Counted from the stretch's first letter, positions 34,601-46,129 are shown. The stretch: DNA of 64,000 nucleotides from Juglans regia (GCF_001411555.2 NC_049910.1:28739150-28803149); one strand, 5' to 3'. Notes: generated by a model from the sequence alone, not told the origin. Translations and numbers: made by a program.

Positions 34601-34692
34601 TTATAGAGTTTTTCGAATTTTATAATTGTTATTGAAGTTGATATTAAGTATTAAGAACTAACTCTTCGGACCTTTGGGATTGGGGTGTTACA
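31652..34692 (+). mobile_element. Solo LTR, 3.0 kb, chromovirus type
   Basis: The element starts TGTAACACCCAAACCC and ends GGGGTGTTACA; these ends are inverse to each other, as in Tekay/Del-type chromovirus LTRs. Flanks are GTGGT on the left (31647-31651) and ATGGT on the right (34693-34697), a 5-bp duplication with one transition. No internal domain follows, so this is a solo LTR left by recombination between two LTRs. It interrupts the Tat antisense ORF copy. Open frames at 31956-32499 and 32568-32817 lie in its CT-rich leader and are not genes. Confidence 0.8.
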
Positions 34693-35365
34693 ATGGTGGT
34701 GGCAGGTGGGGAAGAGGGGTCGTTGCTCGGCGAACACACGAAGATGGCAAGGGGCAACTTGTGCCCAACATGTTGAAAAATTCTTGTGCCAATGTTTGAT
34801 ATAAGAATAGTGGTTCTCCAGGTATACCACTCTGCACTTAATTTGTGAATAGAAATGGCACAAATTCTCATCAAGAAGCCGGACACAATGGCTAGAGAGG
34901 AACTCCTAAGTGGTAAGGTCACAACATTTCTCCCCATCAGGCTCCAAGACTCGATGACACACCATACTGCATGACAACACACTCTCCAGGCATTGAGGCT
35001 AAGTTGGGATGGGTCTAAACCCAAATAATCGAATGCGTCTTGAATCGGACAACAAAAAGGGAGACATAACCCTATAAAAAACATACTCATGGATAGGGTC
35101 ACCTGTCCGGCGAACCCTTCTAAATCAATAGCCTTGCAACGTGGAACGTGCACCTCTAACACAACAAAATCAAGAACTCTATATAGTAGTTATAATAGTT
35201 CCTGACAAGATCAATATCTACTTATGAGGTGGTGACAAACCAACGATGACCCTTAAAGTCATCTGGGCAATAAGAACTGTTACCCCCAACCTTGTTAGGT
35301 GAAGCTTAAGGACGAGAAGAATGGGAGCCGCAAGAACCAAAACGGGAAGTGTTGAATGGAGCCAT
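34693..35365 (-). pseudogene. Antisense ORF (putative gypsy type transposon domain) of Tat derivative
   Basis: From an ATG at 35365 (MAPFNTSRF) the minus strand reads, after stops and shifts, through DLEGFAGQVTLSMSMFF, IQDAFDYLGLDPSQLSLNAW and NVVTLPLRSSSL to CSPSNDPSSPPATT, where the solo LTR begins. A 172-codon uninterrupted stretch (35162-34647) covers the core. It matches the ORFs at 13748 and 3977. The C-terminal continuation beyond the solo LTR, near 31650-31440, is weak. Confidence 0.7.
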
Positions 35366-35390
35366 CGGCAATAGATGAAGGAGAAAGGTC

Positions 35391-35409
35391 GAGAAGAAGA
35401 AAAAGAAGA
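35391..35409 (+). promoter_or_regulatory. Polypurine tract of Tat derivative
   Basis: GAGAAGAAGAAAAAGAAGA is an all-purine run immediately before TGAAGACTTAGGG, the proposed 3' LTR start. Confidence 0.45.
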
Positions 35410-35870
35410 TGAAGACTTAGGGTTTAGGAGAAATTAAGGGCCCAACAGTCATAAACGCACTCGTTCAAGATTCAAATTCAACTATCATTAATGATGATTT
35501 AAGGATACAACGGACGAATAATCAATAGTGTGATATCCACCCAAAATACCCTTTTAGGGTTTTAATTCCCTCCAACATAATGACTGATTAGGAGCCCTAA
35601 CAATCCACAATCCAAGAAGGACCAAAGAAGGTCAGGCCATGAGGTAAGCCTTCTTCTCATCACATTACCAAGCCATATAAAAAGAGGTCAAAGAACACCC
35701 TTGAGGTAACTTCTTAATGCCCTGAAACTCGAAATATTCTCAAAACTCTTCACTAACTTCGGAATCAGAGGTGTCTCCCACCACACCAAGCCCCACTTAC
35801 CTTTTAATTGTAGGCTACTAGAAGTTGTTTGTGGAGATATGAAACATGCCCGCAACAATATGTTAACATA
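35410..35870 (+). mobile_element. 3' LTR of Tat derivative
   Basis: The LTR begins with TG after the polypurine tract, has a TATA box (TATAAAAAG at 35676-35684), then AACTTCGGAATCAGAGGTGT and CCCCACTTACCTTTTAATTG. These match the LTR end at 29461-29580. The right edge is uncertain by some tens of bases. Confidence 0.5.
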
Positions 35871-36231
35871 CAAGCTTCCAAGTAGAAAATTTCATGTGTA
35901 TATATAGATAAAGTTCATATATAATTACCTCAAAAAGAAAAATATTAACTCTTGATCATTATCTGAAAGAAGAAGAATTTTCTAAATATGAGTAATTAGT
36001 TTCTCTATTTTCTTGCAATTCATACATCTCACCTATATTTTCATGCACTTGACCTTAAAACCTCTGATCTTGGTGAAAGAATTAGCTCATGGGCCCTGAA
36101 TAAAATGTTACGATGAAAGAGAATGTAAAACTCACGCTTTATTTTTTGTTCAAGTCTTCTATTTACATGGTTGAGGTGTACTTAGTGTGAATGCAACTTA
36201 TCCGAGAGTGAAAATTTCACACTTCAGATTA

Positions 36232-36407
36232 GGAAAATAGTATACATACAACCATTTTTATTACTTGTATACAATCTTGATTGAAAAGAGGGAGAGTTTT
36301 ATAAATAAACTTATCATTGTAACATTGTTCTATTGAAATACCCTCAATCTAAAACGTGGTTATATAAAGGTTGTAACAAAAAGTTGTATGTGTAATATTA
36401 TTACTCC
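36232..36407. mobile_element. Mutator-like MITE with 9-bp target duplication
   Basis: The ends are GGAAAATAGTATACATACAA and its rough inverse GTTGTATGTGTAATATTATT followed by ACTCC. Flanks are TTCAGATTA (36223-36231) and TTTAGATTA (36408-36416), 8 of 9 matching. Length 176 bp, non-coding. Same end style as the elements at 36695 and 41693 (GGA/GAA, then TACACAACC-like). Confidence 0.65.
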
Positions 36408-36694
36408 TTTAGATTAATCATAGATAAAAATATGCTCGATTCCTTGAACTTGATGACTATGGAGAGCAATCTTTCGGAACCTTGCTGAAAGCAACACTTG
36501 CACTACCAACCACTATACGTACTTACTTGTAGATGATGGCTTGTTGATTTCATCGACAACATGGTGGCGACAACACGATGAAGAAGACAAGGGAGAGAAG
36601 GAGGGGGAAAAAAAAATCCTAACACGCAAATGATCTGAGAATAGATCAATTGAGTTAGAAGAGATGGGTATGAATTGTGAGTTTTTTAAAAAAA

Positions 36695-36856
36695 GGAATG
36701 ATACACAACCATTTTTAAAGTCTTTTATAGAATCATATTTTAAAATGAGTGTATTTATAAGAAGTGATGGCTACAAGTTATTTTTTAGAAATACCTCTCA
36801 TTTAAAACACATTTGTGTAAAAACTTCTAGAAAGGGCTGTGCATCTATCATTATCC
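36695..36856. mobile_element. Probable Mutator-like MITE
   Basis: The left end GGAATGATACACAACC and the right end GGCTGTGCATCTATCATTATCC are roughly inverse. Flanking 9-mers TTAAAAAAA and TTAAATTAT agree only partly. Non-coding; the 91-codon frame over it is not a gene. Confidence 0.45.
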
Positions 36857-39529
36857 TTAAATTATGGATGCGAGGTCTGAACATTTGGAGTGTTATTTTA
36901 ATTTTATCTTTATATTTAAATGGGAGGGTGGGTATGTAACAGCCCGCTAGAAATTCATTGGCGGAATTTCTTTTGACTTTAGGACTCTCGTGAAGACCTC
37001 ATAAGTTTTTACGAATCGACCTATTGCATAGGTTTTAGTCTGTCAACATAGTCAGTGTTATCACTCACTATGCTGCTAGAAATATGAGTTTTATTTATTT
37101 GAGGTGGTTAGAAGTGTTAGAATGCATTATGGTCTACGCCATTAGACTCGGTGGATTATTTAGGATTTTATGGCACAATATCCTATTTTCATAATTCCGG
37201 ACGAAACGTCTGTTGAGAATTGTGAAATTATTTTTAGGGGCACATCGAGGTTGAATTTCGGTATAATATTTTCACTGTAGGTTAATATGAATATTTAGGA
37301 ATTTTTAGTGTTAAGTTTATGATTCACTTTTTCGAAGTGAATAGTAACCTCGGTAAGCGCACCTATTGCAGTGTTTCGAAATCACAGTGTGGAATGTCCA
37401 AATTGGATTAGAGAAGTTTTATTTGGACACTTGGCAAGATCTTAGCCACACTTAGTGAATAATATTAGACACTTGGCACCATGAGGGATGTTTGTTGGAT
37501 TTGAAGGAATCAAGGTGTGAGATTATGCCACTTAAGCAAAACCTTGTTTCATCTGCTCAACCAAATTGTGCCAGACCAAAGAGGTTTTCAATCCTAGTGA
37601 AACCCTAAATGGTGGGAATCCAATTGAAAGCCCAAAAGCTTTGTTGAAATCGAAACCCTAAACGGTTTCCCCAAAACCCTAAAGTTGGCCTCTAAACCCT
37701 TTCTAATCCGATTTCTAGTATTGTGTTTAATCACTTGATTAAATCACTTCCACATGCTATTAATCCTTCAAATTTGTGTTAGAACATCATTATCCAACCT
37801 TGTTAACCTTGAAAAATTGATTGGACCAAGTGATATTGGATTTGGGCTTGATAGCAACCCAAACCCTCTTTAAACCCCAAATTTTAGGCCCATTCGGTTT
37901 AGGCCCTTTAAGGCCCACGAATTTGGTCACCATAGGATTGCTTCATGGCTAAGTTTTGTACCCCCACTTGGCTGGCCAGATCTGTACAAGAAGGTCCTAG
38001 AAGGTTCTAGAAAGACAAAGCAAAAGGGCCACCTCACTCTTTCACTCTCACACTCCACCTTGAGAAAAGATCTTGGTCTGATTTTTATGAGAAGAAAAGG
38101 CCAACACTCAACCATTCATTCAGTCCTATCACTTTACATAGCTTGTGTAAGAAGCTCTTCAGTCCACTTCCCACGAAAAGCAGCTCTCCTTTACACTTTT
38201 CCTTCATAGAACACAAAAGACACTCTCGGACAGTTTTTCATACCTCTTTTGAACGCCTATTTCGAAGATTTTGTAAGTGTTTTCTCGCCAATATTCCTTC
38301 ATGAAATTTCTTTCTTTTGGAGTCTAGTTTACGTGGATAACTTATTCGTTCCATTTGGAGATCATTTGATTGGTCAAAAGTTGTTTAGACCCCGGAAGGG
38401 TCATTCTGGGCGATAAACTGGAGAGTGTGTTATATTTTGGAGTTTTTGACCAAGCTAATGAATAGATCTTGGTCCGAAATTTTTATGGAGTACTGTTAAC
38501 ATGTGTATATGATTATTGGTTGAGGATTTGTTGCATGATTAAAAGTTTTGGTGAAATATTTTCTTAGGTCTAGAAACTTAGAAACTGGAAGAGGAAAAAC
38601 AGTTTCTGTTTTGAGAAAGTTTAAATCTTTTATGGTTTAATCTTATTCCAATGGCTTTGATATTTTTATTGGAGGATCCTAAGCATCTTATATACATGTT
38701 AGAATGTTATTTTGAAGATATTTGATGTTAGTTTCGAACATATGAAATTTTATGGAAGGAGATATTCGGTTAGGCCAAAGTGATGATGTTCTTGGCTAAA
38801 TTTATGTTTTGGTTGATGTTTACCCATGTGATCTTGAGTTTGAAGCTTGGATCTGTTTTAGGACACCTTTTTGAACCATGTGATGTTTTGGTTTGAAGAT
38901 CACTTCTTTATAAGTCATGGATCAAGAGGTTGATCAAAACAAGTTAGAAACAAAATTCTGTTTTGAACTTAGAAGAGAAACCAAAAAGTTCAAGTATGGT
39001 TTTAGTGATTTTGATGACTTTTGTTCATGATTCAAAACATGATTATTCTTAAGAATATGTTATGAGTGTAGTAGAAGAAAAATTTTGATTTAATCATGAG
39101 TTTTGAGATTTGAAAGAATTACAACAAAAAGCAAAGGAAATAGCCTTGTAAGTTTCGGCCATATAGAGTTTTGATGGTTGTGTTTAGTTTTAAATTTTTC
39201 TGAATTGATATTTGAGCTTAGGACAAAATTTACATAAGGTATGTAAATTTTGGTGATTTTTGGAGTTAGGATGCAAAATCCTTAAGTTAGGGGTAAAATG
39301 GTCATTTTCCCACATGTAGAGGGTAAAATGGTAATTTTACTCTAAGTTGATATTTTTCCATATTCCTAATTGTTAGTGATTAAGTTCTAATTTTTAGAAA
39401 TCACTACTTTCAGTTTCCCGTGATCGCACTTGAGTTTTGTCTCGAAGCGCGAAGATCGAGGTAAGTTAGCTTTTAACTTACTATCAATTTAATGTGTATG
39501 TGTGATAAGTAAGGGAACTAAATTGTATG

Positions 39530-40800
39530 TATGCATGTTATCATATGTGCCATGCCAAGTCATTACATATTTATCTGTTACACAGAATTTATTCTGTCAT
39601 GAATTATTCATCTGTTACACAAGATATTCTGTCACGTATTGCTATACATGCTATACATTGCAAGTATGTCATGTTAAGTTAAGTATGCCATCTGTTACAT
39701 GTATTTCTTGTCATGTAATATTCATTGTCACATGTTACGCCACGTTAAGAAATGTTGTCTGTTATATGGTATGCCATGTTACGAAATGTTGCATGTTACA
39801 TGTATGACATGTTATGAAATGTTCTCTGTTACATTTATGTCTCGAAGTATGTCATGTCTGTCGTCCTACGTTCATGTCACGTTATGTTACGTCAAGATTT
39901 CTGTCTTTTATGTCACGTTCATGTTACGTCACGTTACGAAATGTCATGTCTGCCAGTTAAGTCATTCATGTCAATCACGACCCTAAGCGCTAGGATGGGG
40001 TAATATCCTAGTGGAACTCCTTTGTTCACGCTGGAGTGTCTAAATAGGTGTGAAATTCCCTGGGTTGACGAAGTACAGTCAACAGGTTGCGAATGGGGCC
40101 TAATTAGCTGGTCACCGGAGCGCGCCAGGCACTAACGCCGATGGTGCCACACATTATGTTATGTGTGTCCACAGCAAGTGTGGCACAAACAGATAAGTCA
40201 TGGGGCCACAACAACTGTGGAGCATGAAGTATGGGGCCACAACAACTGTGGAGCATACACTACGTGAGACACAGCAATTGTGACACGTAGAATACGTGGG
40301 GCCACAACAACTGTGGAGTACGTATTAACGCACTCACAGCTGGTATAGAAACCTGTGATGTGATGCGGTAATCGGCAGGGACACACGGCTCAAGGGGACC
40401 TGTGTAGCACCCATATGGTCACGTTAATGATTAAGTCTATTGAATAAGATTCCAAGTTCAAGTCATGTTTCACGTTATGTTATATTCAAGTTTACGTTCA
40501 CGCAATCATGGTAATCCCATGAGACAAGAATATGTTCCAAGTTCATGTTATGTTATGTTCACGTTTACGTTATGTTCCAAGTTCACATTTATGTTATGTC
40601 ATGCTCAAGTTCAAGTTCAAATCATGCATGTTCACGTTCATGCTATGTTTCAAGTCCATGTTATGTTCCAAGCTCACATTCATGTTATGTTTCAAGTCAC
40701 GTTCATGCTAAGCTTCAGTTTCAGTTTAAGTTATGCCAGTTATGTTATGTTGTATGTCAAGTTATGCTATGATTACTTATGATTTGATTATGCATTCATG
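39530..40800. repeat. Low-complexity ATGTTATGTTACGT tract inside solo LTR
   Basis: Two blocks (about 39530-39970 and 40460-40770) are built from shuffled short words such as TGTTACGT, ATGTTATGTT, CAAGTTCA and GTCATG. The 75-105 codon frames over them encode Cys/His/Val-rich repeats and are not genes. Confidence 0.7.
40150..40330. repeat. Tandem GGGGCCACAACAACTGTGG motifs in solo LTR
   Basis: The word TGGGGCCACAACAACTGTGG occurs at 40201, 40232 and 40296, with diverged relatives (CCACAGCAAGTGTGG at about 40169, CACAGCAATTGTG at about 40270). Each contains inverse arms CCACA and TGTGG around a short loop, so the array is a row of small hairpins. Confidence 0.75.
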
Positions 40801-41509
40801 CTTTTACTGCCATGCATGCATCATTAACCTGTGTGGAAGTTTCCTGTTAACTTGCTGAGATTTGTAATCAAATCTCACTGTGGTAGTCCCAACTACCATT
40901 CCCCCCCCGAATGGTAGATTTTGTTACAGGATCTGAAGGAGAATCGGGAATCGACCAACTGGAAATGGTCGACTAAGAGACGATGCGATGTAGGTGTTAA
41001 TACAGTAGTTACCTCAGATTACTACTTGTATTTGTAGAGTTCAATCTCCATCACTCTTTTGATCACAACCATATGGCTTAATATTGTGATCTCAGTTGTT
41101 TAGTATGTCATTATGTATGAAGTATGTTTTAAGTATTTGGGATATTTCGGTTTGGTGCATAGTATTGCTAAAAAGAAAAATTATCCGCTGTGAATATTGC
41201 ATAATGCTAGATGCATATTAGGAATATTGCATCTTATATGTCATGAACGGGGGCAGGTAACCTTGTGTTGCATGTCTCGACGCTTCAAATGTCCGTTCGA
41301 TCCCAAGCGGAATTTGCGGGCGTCACAGGGTATTTTACGAGAATATTTTAAACGAATCATCCCGCTCGTTTCCTTGTTAAGTATAAAGGGAATGAGTGGG
41401 ATGATGCGTTAAAAATATGAGATTACATAGATTAATAGTGCATGTTAAATATAAAAGTTGCAATCGTTGGAAGTTGCGACTTGGTAGGGATTCAAAAACG
41501 ACTTTGACG

Positions 41510-42300
41510 ACCACTTCTTCCCAATCATCATGAAGTAGCAAAAGCAAGAGAGTTTTCCAGTTTCATTCAAAGCAGCATGATCGTCGAACAGTATGCTGCT
41601 AAGTTTATGGAGTTAGCAAGGTCTACCCCGCATCTTATCTCCATTGAAGCGGTGCGAGCTAAATGTTTCCAAGATGGATTGTAGTTGTGGATGAATAATG
41701 CTACACAACCACCCCAACCTCCACACACCACATTTTTTAAAATTTTTAAAATTTTTTTTGAGTTTATTCTTTTTAAACTAAGTCAATTCTTCTATTTATT
41801 ATTTATATATTAAATATTTGATAAAATAAAAAAAATTAAAAATTAAAAAAAGTATAGTGTGTGGAGGTTGTGTGAATAGTAAGAGATTGTGTAGATTTTT
41901 CGTTGTGGATATTGTCTCAAGAGGTCTGTCTACAAACACAAAATTTTGAGAGGCTAGTAGAAATAGCCTCCATTGTAGAATGTGAGCACTGTAGCAGTGT
42001 GAACATGCTAGAAGCAGAAGAGTTACACTGGGGAGGGGAGTAGTTTGGGATCGTTACAAAAGGCCATATCAACATTAGGGATGCATGCTCAATTAATCCT
42101 GGGAATTTGTATGAGTGGTCAGACACCTTTTTTCAGCTGGTGCAAATGGTCCCATGAGGGAGATTGCCGATCGGGCTTAGGGACTTGTTTCAGACGTGTT
42201 CAAATTGGACCTTTGCTAGGGAACGCCCTAGAGTGGCCTAAGGAAGCAAGCCTGACCTGGTTGAAGGAAGATCAGGCCAGAGTCAATCAGTGTAGGTAAG
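41510..42300 (+). pseudogene. Gag remnant of chromovirus-type element
   Basis: AKAREFSSFIQSSMIVEQYA and KFMELARSTPHL match the conserved Gag region in which REF, EYAAKF and LSR-type words recur. The reading is interrupted by the MITE at 41693-41901 and resumes with ILSQEVCLQTQNFERLVEIA. Later stops are frequent. Confidence 0.6.
41693..41901. mobile_element. Mutator-like MITE with perfect 9-bp duplication, inserted in gag
   Basis: GTTGTGGAT is present at 41684-41692 and again at 41902-41910. The 209-bp element has inverse ends: GAATAATGCTACACAACC with CAACCTCCACACACCACA on the left, and GTGTGTGGAGGTTGTGTG then GTGTAGATTTTTC on the right. The core is AT-rich. A 9-bp duplication is diagnostic of the Mutator superfamily. 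No transposase. Confidence 0.9.
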
Positions 42301-42599
42301 GGTTTCTGGTTTGACACCTGGAGAAGTTGATGAGGAGGCCCTAGAGACCCAAGAGGTTAGAGTCATCATAGACCCAAGAGCCTAGAGACCCAAGAGGACC
42401 TGGAGAAGATTGGGCCAGAGTCAATCAGTTTAGCGACTTGAGTGTATCCCAACCATTCATATCTACTGCATTCGCTTGAATATGTAGTTTACAGACGGAG
42501 TTCATGCAACAAATTGTGGTAGTGGCTCTATTGAGTGGGGAAGTTGTAGTGTGCTCGAGGGTTGCATTAATTCTTCCCTTAGATCTAGGAGGAAGAGTG

Positions 42600-44290
42600 T
42601 TGGAAGTAGGCCTAATGGTGTTCAACCTTCTCAATTTTGAAATTATGTTGGGAATGGATTGGCTATTCCGGCACTACTCTAACATTAACTATCAAAGTTG
42701 GGTTCTTAGCTTTCAACTACCCGAAGAAGAAGGAATGGAATTCACTGGCCGTAGGCTTAAGACGATGCCAAAGATGATAACAACTCTACAAGTTAAGAGG
42801 GATTTGGCCGGTGGAGTGGAACCATACCTAGTTTAGGTAGTGCTTAAACTGACAAAGAAGAAGTTAGTAAGGGTAATTCTAGTCTTCAAGCAATTCCCAG
42901 AGATGCTTCTGAAAATCAACTAGGATTTCCCCCCATCCAAGGGATTGAGTTTGAAATCAATTTGGAACCTAGAGCAACTCTTGTATACAAGGCACCTTAT
43001 AGGATGGCACCATTGGAGTTAGAGTTGAAGACGCAACTACAAGAGCTTCTAGACAAATGATTTATCGGACCTAGTTCCTCAATGTGGGGAGCACTGGTAT
43101 TATTTGTCGAGAAGATGGATGAGACTTTTAGGATGTGCATAGACTAAAAAGAACTGAATAAGGTGACGATAAAGGATAAGTAACCCTTAACTAGGATCGA
43201 TGACTTGTTTGACTGACTGCAAGGAGAGACAGTGTTCTATAAGATCAACCTAAGGTCGGGTATCCCTAGTTAAGGATCATGGACAATAATTTGCCCAAGA
43301 CTGCATTCAAAATGAGGTACGGGCACTACGAGTTCATGGTGATGCCATTTGGATTGGCCAACGCACTTGCTATGTTCATGGATGTTATGTACCAGGTGTT
43401 TAGGCCCTTCTTGGATTTCTATTGTAGTGCTTTTCATCAACGACATTTTGGCCTACTCACATGATCTGGAAGACCATATGAACCACCTACGACTGATTAT
43501 TGGAGAAATTTGAGAGCACCAATTGTATGCAAAACTTATGGCTAAAGGAAGTGAAATTTCATGGTCATGTGATTTCCAATATGTTGTAGTGGTGGACCTT
43601 AGCAAGATCGAAGTAATGGTAGATTGGCGGCGTTCTAGGACTGCCTTAGCTTTCTAAGACTTGCCAATTTTTATAGGAGAATCGTGGAAGGCTTCTACAT
43701 CTCTCAGGTCCACTCACAATCCTGACCAAAAACACTAACCCCAGCCCTTGTGTTGGCCCTACCTAAGCCACACAAGTTAATGGTGGTTTTCAACAACTTA
43801 TTCAAATATGGTTACAAGTGCAATTGGATGTAGCAAGGTCGGTGGTGTCGTACGCATCACGCCGACTAAATGATCATGAGAAGAATTACCACACCCATTA
43901 TCTAGAGCTAGAAGTTGTGGTCTTACCTGGAAGATCTAACGACACGATTTCTATGGCGAAGCCTAAGAGATCTATACAAATCATAAAACTCTAAAGCACC
44001 TTCTCCCCCAAAAGAACCTCAACATAAAACATAGTAGGTGGTTGGATAGAATTAGCGATTATCATTGCAAGATTAAGTACTACTATGGGAAGGCCAACTT
44101 GGTTGCCAATGTACTGAGTTAGAAGTCTCGAGTGGAGGATGTATATGAATTGTAGGTGGTGGATTCCCTCCTCAGTGGAATGAATACATTGTTGCTTGAA
44201 AATTCCCAACAAAAGGAGGTTATAGCCTGGATTCAAGAAGCAAGGGTGATGGGCTTCGACGAATTAAATGCATAACATAGAAGGCACCCT
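42600..44290 (+). pseudogene. Pol remnant (protease, RT, RNase H) of chromovirus-type element
   Basis: The protease end is present as EIMLGMDWLFRHYSNINYQ. The RT N-terminus follows (IDYKELNKV-type relic at 43140, with a stop in place of Tyr), then [20 protein letters not shown] (43327-43386). After a shift the catalytic block reads [14 protein letters not shown], where the first Asp of the usual FIDD pair is Asn. RNase H relics include LALPKPHKLMVVFNN and, in another frame, TELEVSS-type sequence up to 44150. Not functional. Confidence 0.75.
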
Positions 44291-44517
44291 AAGCTATTGG
44301 ATATTTGACAAACGACATGTAGTCAAGATGGCTATCAGTGAATATAGACTATAGGGTCATCCCCTCCCAAATGATGTTGTTGAAGTCATTGAGCTGAATG
44401 GCCCATCTCAAATAGTATAGACTTGGGAAGCCGGTTTAGTGCAGTCAACGATGTTCCCTTTAATGACCAAGCATGTTTCAATCTAGAAGTAGACATAATG
44501 TATAAAATATGCATTTG

Positions 44518-45010
44518 AATGAACGTAGTCTTCATTCAAACAACAAGAAAATTGCAAGAAAATGGAAATGTTAAACAAATTCAGGTTGGTGTTCCAACTT
44601 ACTAAAACAATGTTTGACCAACCGGTATGTAAACTTACTATTAAGTTGAACTCTTATTCAGGTTGATGTTCGAACAATGTTGAACAAGTATTGTTCAAAC
44701 AACAAGCAGATTGTAAGAAAATAAAAAATGTTGAACACGTATTCAGGTTGGTGTGCAAACTAACGCAAACAATGTTCGAACACCAACCTGTATATAAACT
44801 TACTATTAATTTGAACACTTATTTGGGTTGATGTTCAAACGAACGTATTCTTCATTCAAACCACAATCAGATTGTGAGGAAACAAAAATGTTGAACACAT
44901 ATTTGGGTTGGTATTCAAACTACATAAACAATGTTAAAACACCAACTTGTATATAAACTTGGTATTAAATTGAGCACTTATTCGGGTTGCTGTTCGAACT
45001 AATGTAGTAT
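44518..45010. repeat. Three-unit tandem repeat, about 160 bp each
   Basis: Units start with CTTCATTCAAACAACAAG (44531), TTGTTCAAACAACAAGCAG (44690) and CTTCATTCAAACCACAATC (44852), followed in each by TTGAACA-type, CAGGTTGGTGT-type and AACTTACTATTAA words. Partial further units continue to about 45120. The palindrome GTTCGAAC recurs through the array and beyond. Confidence 0.75.
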
Positions 45011-46129
45011 TCGTTCGAACCGAAAGCAATATTTGAACAAAAGTTATTCCTGAACCAGTACTCGGGTTGGTATTCAAACTCAACTTGACATTGTTCGAAC
45101 TATATAATTATTCATAGTGGGGAATGGCATGGTTTTAACCAAGAGACTGAACTCTACAACTTGTTGTCCAAACGCATGGTAATAGTGTTTAGCAACTTTA
45201 AAAGTTCAAACGTTTAGAGGAGATGTTCGAATGCAGGAGTTGAGAAAGACATTAATGGCTGAGTCAACTCGTTCCTGAAACTAAAGCACGTCAATCTTGA
45301 AGATTGATGGGTTTTCTCCCCTAAATATTTATGACACTCCCTCATTCACACATCCACTGTGTGTGGTGGTCGAAAAATAAAGGAATGGGGTTTGGGTCCA
45401 GAAACGGGATCTGAACCCCATTGGTTAGGTGAATAACGTACAATGAATAAAGTACATATCTTTGGGCGGCTAGAGGGGTGTGTGGCAGTTGCGGTGGTGA
45501 AGACGGTGGTAAATGAAAGTTGGGAATTCGAACAAGTGTGAGAAATAAGTGAGAGAAGTTTGAACGATGTGCAGACGGATGGAAGGATTCAAGTATTTAT
45601 TCACACTGGTTTCTGTTCGAACATATAATTTAGTATTCGAATAGTACGTCATTATATGTAGTTCAAACATAATATCAGGATTTCAATCATGATAAATTTT
45701 GTTTGAATGGTATATCTTTTGTTCGAACGACATAACATAATTCTTATATCTCTATGTACCTGAATCTATTAATCTAAATTATTAATCTACATAAATGTGT
45801 TCACTTATGATAAAACTAAAGCTATCTAATATATGTTTTAGTATATTATAAATATATCTATTCTATATATAGTACTATAAATCTATCAAACTAACTATTA
45901 TAAATCTCATTCAATTATTCAAATCATATATTTTTAAATTCTAATAATATAGCATATTATAATAGATGTATGCTTGTATCCCATTAAACTATTCAAATCC
46001 GTTGACTAAATTACCCATAACAACACCATTGTCCATATTGTTATCCAACCACGTCCAAAAATATAAGCAAAATATTAGTCTCATATATAAAAAATATTCC
46101 TAAGATGGTGGAGGCATAAATTTTCGTGA

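Larger units (their letters stand above)
29461..35870 (+). mobile_element. Shortened Tat derivative lacking pol, split by a solo LTR
   Basis: Plus-strand order: LTR end, PBS, gag fragment, about 1.6 kb of other sequence, solo LTR (31652-34692), antisense ORF (minus, 35365-34693), polypurine tract and 3' LTR (35410-35870). No RT, RNase H or integrase relic is visible. The two LTR ends match, so this could be a non-autonomous Tat relative keeping termini, gag start and antisense ORF. It could equally be two unrelated remnants that happen to be aligned. I favour one element at modest confidence. Confidence 0.45.
36935..41327 (+). mobile_element. Solo LTR, 4.4 kb, with perfect 5-bp target duplication
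   Basis: The LTR starts TGTAACAGCCCGCTAG and ends TTGCGGGCGTCACA, near-inverse ends of the chromovirus type. The base quintet GGGTA lies on both sides (36930-36934 and 41328-41332). The right flank returns directly to unrelated sequence, with no PBS or gag, so this is a solo LTR of 4393 bp. It contains splice-donor-like GTAAGT and GTAAGTTAG words after its CT-rich leader (38275 and 39460) and a TGTTACGT-rich low-complexity tract. I could not assign an orientation from coding sequence; plus is chosen from the leader layout. Confidence 0.88.
41340..44350 (+). mobile_element. Decayed chromovirus-type Ty3/gypsy element
   Basis: Plus-strand relics in order: gag (41500-41690 and on from 41911), protease (42610-42680), RT (42930-43500), RNase H (43735-44130) and the start of the integrase region (about 44140-44290). 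LTRs and most of integrase are not found. Dense stops and shifts. The wording ([20 protein letters not shown]) is that of the chromovirus/Tekay group. Confidence 0.75.

Noticed and set aside
40150..40330. CRISPR-like short regularly spaced repeats
   Set aside because: Spacing is irregular, the repeats are inside a plant LTR, and there is no cas context; it is an LTR-internal repeat.
39502..40782. Several 75-105 codon frames rich in Cys, His and Val
   Set aside because: They are products of the TGTTACGT low-complexity tract inside the solo LTR.
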